In this document: one piece after another, positions 23,831 through 34,689 of the stretch
Position numbering within the stretch: the first letter of the stretch is position 1
How the letters are laid out: the number at the start of each line of letters is the position of its first letter
DNA from: Entonaema liquescens
Taxonomy: Eukaryota; Ascomycota; Sordariomycetes; Xylariales; Xylariaceae
NCBI GenBank assembly: GCA_902805475.1
Contig: CADCSX010000005.1
Location: 3,359,501 to 3,423,500, forward strand
Direction of reading: 5' to 3'
DNA: 64,000 nt
The notes under the pieces: model-generated
Database searches by the model: none
The model's input: the letters and a program-made list of their open reading frames with translations, nothing else
What the model was told of the DNA's origin: nothing
Program-made: the position numbers and the translations under genes

Positions 23831-25155
23831 ATGCCGGGCCCCAATTCGTCTCCTGTAGGGAACCCACGTGGCGTACTAGATCGCCAAACGCAAGAGGATA
23901 CGACAGATCTTCCCTCATTCTATTCCCCGCGGTCGCGGCCTCTTCGGGATGGAGAGGGAACCGTCGCCTCGTCCACGTTAGATCGTGAGGAATTGTCCCT
24001 TTCCTCTCTAGCTCCACCATTTACTTCAACTTCGAATTCGAGTTTGACTTCGACTTCGACGCCGACCGACGATGCAAGCCGACCGCCACCACCCTCTCTT
24101 CTTTCTCCCGCTTTTACACCTCCCGCTACTCCCGGTAATGCGACCCCTACGCCCCTGGCCGATCGTCAGCCTCGTGGTGTCCCCGTTGACTCTTCTATCC
24201 CCTCTGGCGGGTGCGGTACTAAGCGACCAAGGCTCCTTGATACGCTGCCTGAGGTCCAATGCGTTGTGCGCGCTCGTATTCCGACGGTCGCTGGGACGGA
24301 GATGTTCTTACATCTGTATACCAATAATGTCGACAACAAGGAGCACCTTGCGATCGTTTTTGGTCCACATATCCGCAGCAAATCTTTGGATGCGCCAAGG
24401 GATGGAGAGACGGAGATGGACCGCATGGTGAGGGGTGCATACACCGGTCGCCTTTACCCGGGAAGAACAAAAAGTGGGATGGCAGAGGACTCGTCCTCTA
24501 CTGACAGTGGCCCGGTAGAGGCAGTTTCCCAGCCCAATGGGCCGCCACTTGTTCGGATACATTCAGAATGCTATACGGGGGAGACGGCGTGGTCGGCTCG
24601 ATGTGACTGCGGCGAGCAACTAGATGAGGCAGCACGACTTATGTCCCTACCTACCGCCGTCAACGGGGGTATCGTCATCTATCTAAGGCAAGAGGGGCGC
24701 GGAATTGGTCTAGGCGAGAAGTTGAAGGCATATAACCTACAGGATCTAGGATCCGATACGGTTGAGGCGAATCTACTTTTACGGCATCCGGCAGATGCGC
24801 GGAGTTACGGGCTGGCGACAGCAATGCTCCTTGATCTGGGACAGGAGGAGATTCGCTTGTTAACTAATAATCCAGACAAGATTAGGGCTGTCGAAGGCCC
24901 AAATAGGGAAGTTAGGGTAACGGAGCGTGTGGCGATGGTGCCGCTAAGCTGGAAGGGCAAGGGCGGGTTTAGAAGTCGAGAAGTAGAGGGCTATCTGAAA
25001 ACTAAGGTATGTTTTCTCTGATTTCTGTTTGCTTTCTTCTTGATACTCTTCCCAAAACAATCCCCGAAGATATAATATCGAGAGATTAACCACATAACTG
25101 CCTATAGATCGAGAAGATGGGGCATATGTTGGATATGGGTAACCTACCGCCTTGA
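23831..25155 (+). CDS. RIB1: GTP cyclohydrolase II (riboflavin pathway step 1)
   Basis: The protein is 407 aa from two exons, 23831-25006 and 25108-25155. The short last exon encodes IEKMGHMLDMGNLPP and restores the usual fungal C-terminus; reading through the GTATGT donor gives a false VCFL end. The enzyme opens GTP, releasing formate and pyrophosphate, to give the first riboflavin intermediate. Visible motifs: the zinc ligands C247-x10-C258-x-C260 in CYTGETAWSARCDCGEQ, then YLRQEGRGIGL, and NNPDKI near the C-terminus. The first 120 residues are Ser/Thr/Pro-rich and low in complexity, as in other fungal RIB1 proteins. The cytosolic location is from family knowledge. The ATG at 23831 is the first in frame. 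Confidence 0.95.
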
Positions 25156-25857
25156 TGAGCATATATAATTATATTCTAAAACCAAATACGCTCTATGACC
25201 TCGTGTTTTTAAAACCTATAACTAGAAGACCATTATAGATTTGGGGCTTACTTTACGCGACATACGAAAAGACGGCTTTATAATTTAGGATCTAAGCTCG
25301 CGTTTAGGTCGTTATGAGATTTGGAGTTGGATCATTCATTTCAACTTGTCAGTTTACATATGAGCATTGGAGTATGTAAGTATATTAGGTTATACATACC
25401 TAGGTATTAAAGGCTAGAGGTGAGATTACGTACCTGTGGAGAATTATATCTTATCGGATAGTAACTCACATGTTAATCTATTGGCATATTGCAATACCCA
25501 GGGACCATGTACCCCGCAATCCCTGTCATCTCAGACCTGCTAGCATTTGAGCGGCTCCATAATCTCGATCTGCCGCCAATAAAATCTTGTACCATGCATG
25601 CACCTGGACCCTACAAACGATTTCTACTAGAGCTTTGCAAAGCTCTCGGAACGCGCTTTCTAGCAGCTTTCTGCTTAAGATTTCGCATCGTATAATAAAT
25701 TAAACTCACTTTCTCAGGTTCAATACATACTTACCCTATACCAAAGATTGAAAAGTAACACAAATCAACCTCATGCCCTTACAACTCTACCTTTAAATCA
25801 CCTTCAATACCCGCATCAGCTGCACATTCGCGTTTCGTGTCTAGGGCACACGTGGTT
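25156..25857. other. intergenic spacer
   Basis: About 700 bp between RIB1 and the coilin-like gene. It contains a TACCTAGGTA palindrome at 25397. A 68-codon open frame at 25489 has no recognisable content. Confidence 0.6.
25397..25406. repeat. TACCTAGGTA palindrome (copy 2)
   Basis: Exact copy of the 10-bp palindrome, about 240 bp after the RIB1 stop codon. Confidence 0.7.
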
Positions 25858-26905
25858 ATGGCTGAGAATGATATGCGCCTACGCCTAGTTGTGCGTAGGG
25901 ATGGCTTTCCAGAAGAACGACTAATGTGGAATGTGTCTCTCGAGGACAACCCGACTATCTCGAAACTCGTCGAGAAGGTCAACGAGACCTTTCCTTTAGA
26001 AATCGGCCAAAGAGGTCTAGAAGACTACGTCGTCGAGCTACGCGATCAAGATGGCACGAGTTTCGAATGTCTCCATTTTCAACCCGTGCGGACGGTCCTT
26101 AAACCTGATGATCGAGTCTTCATTCGAGCCCTTGATCGAGACGATAACAGACGTCGGCGAATAAGTGGTCGACATCAGATCTCGTCCGATGGCAGACACC
26201 TCGTCGATGGTATCCCTTTCGGACGTCGCCTTCTGAGGGCCCCGATTAGCCGGCCTCCAATCGACCCTCCGCGGAAGCGTCGCAGACTTTTACACCCTCA
26301 CGACAGCCTGGATGATACCTTAAACGACGACGAAGATACGCCTATGTTACTTCTCACAAATAGCGAGCACCCACCAGATAAATCAGCCTTTCTGAGCGTC
26401 AAATTTAGTCCGAAAGTAGATACTATCGATGCTGAAGCGGAGGATGACGATTTTAATAATGAAGGAGAGACAGAGGATGCAAGTGACGGATCTGAATCTG
26501 ATGAATATGACCATCAGAGCTCAGAAATGCCAAGTGACGAAGACGATCTCGAGCAGGAACTTCGGGACCTAGCCGAAGATAATGCGGCCATAGAAGTTAA
26601 GGATCCTTCTACTGAGCAGGTTTCATCTGGGGAAGACCACAATAAGGTATCAATGCTACGGGATGCATTTCCTTCGGCGCCTGCAAGCATCTGCGAAAAG
26701 GTTTTGGCAACCGCCGACAACGACCTAAAGTTGGCGTATGATGTTTTAGCTAGTGGATTTGCACCACAATTGTCAGAATCTGCATTGCTAGCAGGGTCGG
26801 TGTCTGCAAGAACGACGTCGAAGCTAAACTCGCGAAAAAATAAGCCAACAGAAGATGTTCCTATCACTTACCCGGAAGAAGAGCGTGCCGATGACATCGC
26901 CCACA

Positions 26906-26936
<31 letters not shown>

Positions 26937-29900
26937 GGATGTGTCCAATGAAGATGACGAAGAGCAAATATCTGCCTTTGTACGAGAATTTGACCATCGA
27001 GGCCTTCCGCCTGGATCGATCACTTCTGGCAGAGGGCTAGCTCAGATGGCTGCAATATCTGGTTCATTCAATAGTAACAAGATGAGCAGCGAAAGCAAAA
27101 GCATGTCCGCGACTTTAAATGGTCACAACACCAGCCCTGAAAAGACGGTTGAGGATGACACATCGAGCGACGCTACAAGTTCTAGCTCGGAGAGCGAAGA
27201 TCCTGGGACCTCAAGCAATAGCGACTCCGACGACAATGACTCTGACGATAGCGATAACGTTGATGAAGATGTCTCACCAAATAATAGCAACGAAAGCGAC
27301 GGTGGCATGTCGGATGACTCGGACAATGAAAATGATAGCACTGAAGATAGCGACGACAGTGATGAAGGCCCAGAAGAAATCTCTCTGAAATATCGGGCTG
27401 ATAATAGTCAAAAGCTTAATCGAAAAAGAGGGATCGGGCATAATAACAGCTCAAGCCGGACCGAAAGTAGCAGCAAGACTTCCGACAGCAGTGACGTGTC
27501 TTCCGAGGAGAGTTCTGATGAAGAATCCGATGGAGCTGAATCAAATTCGACATCAGAAAGCGAGGGCGTAGAAGGGACTTCTGGTAAAGCCAACACAGCG
27601 GAGGCACATGTTCAAAGTTCATGTGCCGGAAGCGTGCAAGCTCGGCCTTCACAGCCAGCCCCCAATGCAATTCCTCAGATTCAGCCAGTGCCTCCCGGAG
27701 CTGGCAACGAGAGAACAAAAAAACGAAACGCTCGTCGAAGAGCTGCAAATAAGGCCAAAAAGTTAGCGCAGCAGGGCATAGCTATGAGCATGGTGTCTAC
27801 AGGGGAGGAAACTAGGACATCTATAGATGAAGAAGCCCTTTTCGAGGCTAAGCGACAGGAACTACTAGATGCGATTGCCAACGGCGGAGTGGAAGTCGGT
27901 CCCGCTGCACGGTTCGATGAGTCCTCGAGGACGTCTACGTCAGCAAAACGGAAGCTAGATGAGCACAACGAACCTAATCCTTGTGTTGTCCAGCAGGACA
28001 CATCGGCAACAACACTCATAGACGAATACGCCGATTCATCGGTTTCTGTTCAAAAGAAGGCTCGTGTAGATATGGGCGCCAGTCGGAGACTTGTTTTCGG
28101 TGCGTTGGGTCTTCGTAACCCTAGAACAAAAGAAGACGAGCAGGAGCTACGAACAAAACTAATGAAAGATGTCCGACCGCTGGATAACCCAAGACTTAGC
28201 CAGACAAAGGGTAGTATACAGCAAGTGAACGACAGCAGCTTCGTAGAGGATGACCCTGACTCCTGGAAAGATAAAATTACATACCGGGCCGTAGAATGCT
28301 GTCATGAAGGAGTACAGCTCAGCGAGCCCCCATTTCCATTCGTTCAGCGTTGGGATCCTCAACAGCAAAGCTCATGGTCTCAGAAGAAAAATAAGCGTGG
28401 TGGCCAAAGTAAGCGCGCACAGCGTAACCAAGCACATTTCTACGAAAATACCCACCCCAATAAGAAACGCAAGCACGAAGAATCTGATATGTGGAACGAG
28501 GAGTCGTACGATGATACGTTCAACGGTGTGGACGATTATACCAATGACGCTGACATAGAACTCAACTATGATGACACCGAAACTTATAAATCTCCTGAAA
28601 CCAACAGGCCTATGAATGATGCAAGCCAATTTACAGACATGGACGATCTGCCGTCCTTGCCATCAGACTTATCAGCACTTCCCGCTCTACGTCCCGGGGA
28701 AGTTCAAGTTGGAATGGTGATAACATGGCAGCAGTGGTCATGCTCTTCAGCGACCAGTTGGCAGCCGCAGCTTTCTAACGTGACGGGTGTAGTAGTTAGA
28801 ATTGATGACGACGCTACTGGCTTAGAAGTCTGCCTTGCTAAAAGAGATCGATATCTTGATCGAAACCAGAAGAAATATGACGAGAATACTGGCCAGCGGA
28901 TATACGACAAATTCGAGGCTCCAGATCTCGACGATGAGAGCGAAGACGATGAGGGGGAGGACGAAGGGTTTCGTACCATCGGCTTTGCCGAAATGCAGCA
29001 GCCTAGAATTCTCCAACAGCCGCTCTCTGCTATGGCGTCTGGTGAAAACCCCGGTGCCGCCGGCTCACTTCCTGAAGCTAGTACAAATACAGGGAATGGT
29101 CCCTCAGCAAAAGCTGAAGACGTAAGAGTCGACGCACGCTCAGAACGGGCACTGTCTGGCACAGAGGAACCAGCCGAGGAAAATAGGTCTAACTCTGCAC
29201 GTATTGAGCCTTCATTAGATCAAGCTCGAGAGCACAGTAACACGCCAACATCTGATTCTTCGCAGGTCCATAGCCCCTCCCAACAACTACACGAGAACAC
29301 TAGCCAATCCGCAGGCACACAAGCAAGTCACCTGCTCGTTCAAGATATTTCTAACCGCGATATCAATTCGGATGACCCACCCACGAAGCCAGATATTGAG
29401 GTTCCAGGATCAGAACTTCCTAGTATCAGACAGTCGTCGGCTCCTCTATTTGACAGTCATGAGGATGAAGTCGTTACTGGGACACCAAAGGTCTTAAAGT
29501 CTAAAGCTATTGTCCCTCCTTCATCAGTGAGTAGTGCTCGTAGTGGACGGCAGCTAGATTACACTTTACATATGGAAGTTACAGAGCCGGATTCTCTAAA
29601 AATTACAGATGACGGTCTCTCTACCGCTCTAGACACCGAATACCAGCAGGGCCTGGAATCGGATGAGGACGTCTCAACTCCTACACCTACCCCTAACCCT
29701 TCCCGCCAAAAGGATTTAGCTGTCGGGCAAGAGACAACTCCGCGAAAGGCGGGCGCGTCGTCGCCAATAAATATGTCAACCCCCAGCTCGTTGGCCTCGA
29801 TCAATACTATATGGTGCACAGCGCTGACTTCGCGAAATACACAGAGTCCATCCAAGTCTCAATCACAGTCCCTTCCCGCCAACGGATCGCAAAACCTTCG

Positions 29901-30453
29901 AGCACATAACGATCAAGACTACGAAGAAGCAATGAGAAAGCTAGATAATATCTCAGATGACCAAGTAAGCTCCTCAAGGATCCCGGACAGCTTGGACCCG
30001 AGCAGCCAAAGGAGAGGCCTCGACGGTGCTACAGACAATGTCGTAATTAAGGCGCCTCCAGAGTCCCCACCAATCAAAACCTCTCCTCGGCCAATAAAAA
30101 AACGGAAGTTGCTTAAAGAGTCATCCCAGTTCACACTTCCTCCTGGGACGCAGGTAGTTGAATTGTCCTCGGATTCAGAACCAGTCTACACGGAGAATTA
30201 CGCTGACGACGAGGTTGATGGGACTTATTCTCCCGACCCGGATAGTTTGCCTAAGGGCAACGGATGGGTGCATAAGAAGACTGATACCAAAAACCGCAAC
30301 GCAAGAAGCGTAACAGCACCTATTAAGCCCCAGCCAGCAAAAAGGAGGAGATTCATCTCCTCGTCACAGGGCCCTCTGTCAACTTCACCCTCCACCTCGG
30401 TCTCCGCGTTCACTCCAATTAAGCCTCGCAGAAAGACAAGCTCAAGATTCTAG
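25858..30453 (+). CDS. large acidic Ser-rich nuclear protein, coilin-like layout
   Basis: A single-exon protein of 1531 aa. I start it at ATG 25858, because the open frame upstream has only GTG and the conserved part begins MRLRLVVRR just after. Residues 5-100 form a ubiquitin-like fold typical of a conserved fungal N-terminal domain (known to me as DUF7357). It is followed by SSDGRHLVDGIPFGR and a basic nuclear signal (RKRRRLL). A CUE-like helical segment (LRDAFPSAPASICEKVLA) sits near residues 263-300. Residues 340-600 are long Asp, Ser and Glu runs; one Asp run is coded by alternating GAC/GAT near 26908-26940. A tudor-like patch (VQVGMVITWQQW...VTGVVVRIDD) lies near 945-985. The N-terminal ubiquitin-like domain, disordered acidic middle and tudor-like module recall coilin, the Cajal body scaffold; that link is inference. 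It is highly likely to be expressed, since 4.6 kb stay open. Confidence 0.85.
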
Positions 30454-31066
30454 TTGGTTTTCTCTATACTTCTAGTTGGTCTAAGTGATATCTGGATTAG
30501 CAGCTAGGAAACTGCGTACTAATATCATATAATGTACTCATCTGTAAGATTAGCTGCTTCGGTTCGTCTGATAACTAGAGCGAATAAAAACAGATAACAC
30601 GGAAACCCATGATAGAGACTTGTGTCCATATTAAAGAATGAAGCTTAACCACAGTCCATATACCAAAGCAGTAGAGAATATGTGCAGTTCGTTATATCTT
30701 ATAATGGTAAGATGTCAAGTAGTATTCTTTCTACAGGTGTTAGTGGTAGCCTTTGTCCTGAGACTAATACCAGGGAAATGCATATAAGTACATATCTACC
30801 CATATGTGCCTGATACTTAATACTGAATAGGTAGGTAGGTAGTTGTGAAAAAGAATAGTTCCATCATCACATAAGGACATGTCGGATATTTGGCGCCATT
30901 GCTAAGTAAAAGGCGCAACACGGAGGGGATCCGAAGCACAAGCTGAAAGCGGTAGTCCCTCACCAAATGGAGAATAGACTTCTCGCAAATAGTAGACGTT
31001 TTCTAGGGATATGTACAAGCTGATTTATTCCCTTTCTACTCAGATGGACTTCCAGGTCGGTTATAT
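30454..31066. other. spacer between convergent genes
   Basis: About 610 bp holding the 3' ends of the coilin-like gene (plus) and the NDUFB7-type gene (minus). A GTAGGTAGGTAG run lies near 30830. No gene was seen. Confidence 0.6.
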
Positions 31067-31473
31067 TTAATTGCTTCGCGCCCCGCCTTTGGCCTCCCTC
31101 AGCTCGTTCATCTTCGCTACGCGCTTCTTAAATTCGACATATTGACATTTCTCGTAACTATGTCGCTCATCCTATTGGTACGAAACGACCAGGACGTTGT
31201 TAGCCTAGGCGGATTCCCGACCGGAGCATGTATGGGAAAAGGAAGAAACGCTACGTACACTACATTTCCACGGGAGGTAGTATGTATCGGTACGGCATCT
31301 GTTGAGAGGAATGAGGAGGTTCGCACAGCTGTCTCGGTAGGCTAGAGGAAGTTTGGCATCTCGCATCTCCTCCCGTGTAGCTTCTGTAGGCTCAGGGTCA
31401 GCTAAGTAGACGGCTATAACGGAATGGGATGCATACTTGGGGGAGCTTCGGACGAGCCGCTCAGGATACCCAT
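31067..31473 (-). CDS. NADH:ubiquinone oxidoreductase subunit B18 (NDUFB7 homologue), apparent one-base gap near its start
   Basis: A small gene on two exons, 31473-31259 and 31171-31067; the intron has a GTACGT donor and CCAATAG acceptor. It would encode about 106 aa. The protein has a perfect twin Cx9C motif: C-ANLLIPLNR-C and, across the intron, C-SDERHSYEK-C, followed by QYVEFKKRVAKM and ending AKGGARSN, matching the fungal B18/NDUFB7 accessory subunit of complex I in the intermembrane space. The start MGILSGSSEAPP has the Gly2 expected of this myristoylated subunit. Between that start and the conserved body (KYASHSVIAVYL) the frame needs one more base, at a run of five C (31439-31443 on the plus strand are G). 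An assembly slip or a real deletion are both possible. An upstream exon supplying another start in the body's frame is the alternative. Confidence 0.83.
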
Positions 31474-32308
31474 CTTGATATACGTCAGGCGCAGAGGTAA
31501 GTCAATTGGTTAAAGAAAGGGTCACGGCGTGAGTCGGGCTTGCAGCTTTGAAGTGGCCCGAATCCGACGTTGGAATTGGATGAGCGCAATGATTGATGAT
31601 GAACGATAGGTGATAGATGATTGGTGGATTACGAGCTGAAGCCTTCTATTCCTTGTATTGTGGCTTTAGCTTCTTCAAGGTGGCCGTGCAAGTAATTGAC
31701 ATTACCTAATCCACTTGAAGTCACCGGAAGTCCGCAGGGTCCCCATTATTTCGGGGGTCCTCCAATTGGGACTTTACAATAAAAAAACCATCCCGTCAAC
31801 AACATCAATTCTTACATTCATAACCATTAACTAGCACATACTACAGAACATGATAAATACCTAAGTAATTCTTGACAATTACACTGGCTATACACAGTAG
31901 TCGAAAAAAAAAAAAAAAAAAAAACAGTTTCAGGTCTTTTCATACTCGTTGTAACTCCAATATGTCGAGTACATTATCCTCGACGTCTCAGTTCTATTCG
32001 TTACATTATACAACCTATGTCTCTCAAAAGACGGAGACGGCTGAATTATTGGCTAATCATCCAAGGTCGTTTCCTGCCATCGCTATATCGTCGAATCCCA
32101 CCCTCCCGCAAGCCGAGGTGTTTATCCATCGATCTTGTACAATAACATCCTAGTAAATAGTAATAAATAGATGTCTGTCTCACCCGCCGCAATGGTCACT
32201 TTGAGTCGCAAGCCTGTCCTTGTCTTCTTTTTGCCCTCGGGGTTCCGTTGACCTTAGCCCGTTTCTTCTACTTCGTTTCTTCTCTTGTTAATCGGTATTG
32301 TTGTCGCA
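31474..32308. other. divergent spacer, NDUFB7-type gene / S28 peptidase
   Basis: About 835 bp holding both promoters and a 21-nt A-tract at 31904. A 93-codon open frame at 31872 begins at the A-tract and has no recognisable content. Confidence 0.6.
31904..31924 (+). repeat. poly(A) tract, about 21 nt
   Basis: An uninterrupted A run on the given strand, about 385 bp upstream of the S28 peptidase start. Confidence 0.9.
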
Positions 32309-34139
32309 ATGAGATATTCTATGCTTCAATATACCTTCTCCTTCGCCTATTTGCCTATCGTACTCAGTCTAACACCTCCTATCCCTTTTCCGCCGTTCGA
32401 TAACGTCAGTGACGATGTCTTGGCCGCACTCGCCGATCCTACGCAGGCTGCTACAGGTATTGCTTATTTCGAGCAATACATAGATCATAGCAATCCAGAC
32501 TTCGGCGTCTTCAACCAGACATATTGGTATAATGCTACCTTCTGGGAAGGCCCGGGGTCACCCGTCATCCTATTCACCCCAGGCGAAGTTGCTGCTACAG
32601 GTTACATGTCGTACTTGACTGACCAAACCCTCGTTGGTCTGATTGCGAAAGAAGTTGGCGGTGCAGTTGTGTTGGTTGAGCATCGATACTGGGGGAACAG
32701 TACACCGTACGAAATCCAAACAACTAAGAATCTCCAGTTCTTGAACTTGGATCAATCTGTTGCCGATTTCGTCCATCTTGCTCAAACTGTCGAGCTTCCA
32801 TTCGACACAAACGGCACATATAACGCGTCCAACTCCCCCTGGATCTGGAGTGGTGGTTCCTACTCGGGTGCATTAGGTGCTTGGGTTGAGAGTCTCGCAC
32901 CGGGGACTTTCTGGGCGACTCATTCCAGCAGTGGTCCCGTCGAGGCAATTTTCGATTACTGGCAATACTTTTACCCTATTCAACAAGGGATGCCCAAGAA
33001 TTGTTCAGAAGACTATGCGGCCATTATCGATCATGTCGACAAGGTGTTCACTAGCGGATCTGGAAAGGAGACGACCGATCTGAAGCAGTTATTTGGCCTC
33101 CAAGATCTCGTGCATCTAGATGATGTAGCTGCGTGCGTATATTCATAGTCCTGTTTTATTCAGTATAGCTGTTCTGATGCTAGTCTCAAGAGCAATATCA
33201 TCTCCAATCTGGGCTTGGCAGAGCATTCAATTCACCTCTGGCTATTCCCAATTTTACCAGATGTAAGTAATTCAGGTCTACAGCCCCAGCTTCAAAAAGG
33301 CTCACCAGTCTATATAGGTGCGACGCCATTGAGAACTCAACCACACCCCTGAACAGCAGTAATCCTCGTGGTGTCGGACTCGAAATTGCACTTCCTAACT
33401 TTGCTAAGTGGTTCAAAGCACAATACCTACCAGGATGTGAGTTTACCCATTTCATCGTTCGCATTCGCAATCTGACCGGATAGATTGCGCCAATTACGGC
33501 TACGATGAGTGGCAGGGTGACTATAATGTCGCGTGTTTCGACACATACAATGCCACCAGTCCTATGTTCACGGACCAGACCCAAGCGAATTCCCTCGGCC
33601 GTACTTGGGTATGGATGACTTGTAACGACCCGTTTTTTTACTTCCAGACGTAAGCACTTCTACCTCAACTATTATCCAATTTCCACTACCTAACACTCAA
33701 GATCAGTGGCGCACCGGCAGACCGTCCTACCGTATTCTCACGCCTCGCCAATGCAGACTACTGGCAGCGTCAATGCGAGCTATTTTTCCCCAGAGAAGGT
33801 GAATTCACCTACGGGAGCGCCCTAGGCAAGACAGCGTCAGACATCAACAGACATACAAAAGGGTGGCAACTGCCTGAATACTTGGATAACGAATCCCGGC
33901 TTCTGTGGGTGAATGGCGAGTTTGATCCGTGGAGGTCAGCTTCTATCGCGAGCGAGTTCAGGCCTCGCGGCCCGTTGGCTTCCACGCCTGATGTGCCCAG
34001 TATTCTGATTCCTGGTTCGCGTCACTGTAACGACCTGCGAGTTCAAAACGCGGTGAACCCGAATATCAAGAAGACCCAAGCAGACGTCGTATCACAAATA
34101 GCAAAGTGGACAAGTGAATTCTACGTCAAAAGGAGGTAA
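32309..34139 (+). CDS. secreted serine peptidase, family S28
   Basis: The protein is 537 aa from five exons: 32309-33132, 33191-33262, 33318-33436, 33484-33649 and 33707-34139. Summed length is an exact multiple of three. The first 22 residues are a hydrophobic signal peptide. S28 enzymes are extracellular prolyl carboxypeptidase or dipeptidyl-peptidase-like hydrolases. Visible signatures: VVLVEHRYWGNSTP (120-133), nucleophile GGSYSGAL with Ser184, the Asp region LLWVNGEFDPW, and His in GSRHCNDL. Many N-x-S/T sites suit secretion. The first intron's ends (GTGCGT donor, CTCAAG acceptor) were picked because they alone give the family-like LDDVAAAISSPIWAWQS in frame; this junction is the least certain. 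The other three introns are canonical. The ATG at 32309 gives the signal peptide directly; the open frame upstream starts only at TTG. Confidence 0.9.
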
Positions 34140-34490
34140 TACACTATTATAGCATCTTTAGTCGTAATGTGAGATTCCGTTCTAAGGAGCAGATATTACA
34201 AGAGCTTATAGTGTATTTTAGGTAAATACCTAACTATTTATATCAAGACACGAGTATGAGGATCATCGTCTTATTTTGCAAGCAGTCAATGGGAGGTATA
34301 TTTAAACGACTTATCCGGTATGAGTCTATTCCACATCTCTCACCCACGCCTCACGTTGTTTGCCACGCCTCGTCTCCAACCCCAGTTACGTTTCAAACTT
34401 GACCCTCTGAATATGCCAGTATCAGTCTGTTTCAGGGAGTAGCTACGGTCCCATATACTACAATATAGCAAACAAGACATTGCGTAGTTA

Positions 34491-34518
34491 TCCGCGGGTC
34501 CGGTGGCTAGTCCGCGGG
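34491..34518. promoter_or_regulatory. paired TCCGCGGG elements upstream of the decarboxylase
   Basis: TCCGCGGG occurs at 34491-34498 and again at 34511-34518, 20 bp apart, about two helical turns. CCGCGG is an inverted CGG triplet pair, the kind of site Zn2Cys6 dimers bind; the known NIT4 site is TCCGCGGA. They lie 172-199 bp before the ATG. Binding is inferred, not shown. Confidence 0.45.
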
Positions 34519-34559
34519 AAAGCCCCCGGATTTATCTGCCCACCTCCGCGATACTTGTC

Positions 34560-34565
34560 TATAAA
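34560..34565 (+). promoter_or_regulatory. TATA box of the decarboxylase gene
   Basis: TATAAA lies 130 bp before the ATG at 34690 and about 40 bp after the second TCCGCGGG element, a sensible core promoter spacing. Confidence 0.45.
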
Positions 34566-34689
34566 GTAGAGCACCCAACAATTGCCAAGGGGAAATTTTC
34601 CAGTGAGCTATTCCTTTTCCCCTAAGTGTCTGTAACTGTATATTGGTGTGTAATTAAGAAAGCAATCCCTCAGCACAACAAAAATAACA

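Larger units (their letters stand above)
34140..34689. other. intergenic promoter region of the dialkylglycine decarboxylase
   Basis: 550 bp between the S28 stop and the decarboxylase start. It carries two TCCGCGGG elements and a TATAAA box, annotated separately. Confidence 0.55.

Noticed and set aside
25837..25857. Upstream extension of the coilin-like protein
   Set aside because: It starts at GTG; the conserved N-terminus fits ATG 25858.
26514..28019. Several antisense open frames of 60-120 codons inside the coilin-like gene
   Set aside because: They mirror the GAN/AGN-rich acidic and Ser runs of the sense gene and have no independent motif.
31872..32153. 93-codon plus frame with a Lys run before the S28 gene
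   Set aside because: The Lys run is the A-tract; the remainder has no motif and lies in a promoter region.
33133..33190. Premature end of the S28 peptidase at 33148
   Set aside because: The next exon resumes the S28 frame after a GTGCGT intron, so this is splicing, not truncation.
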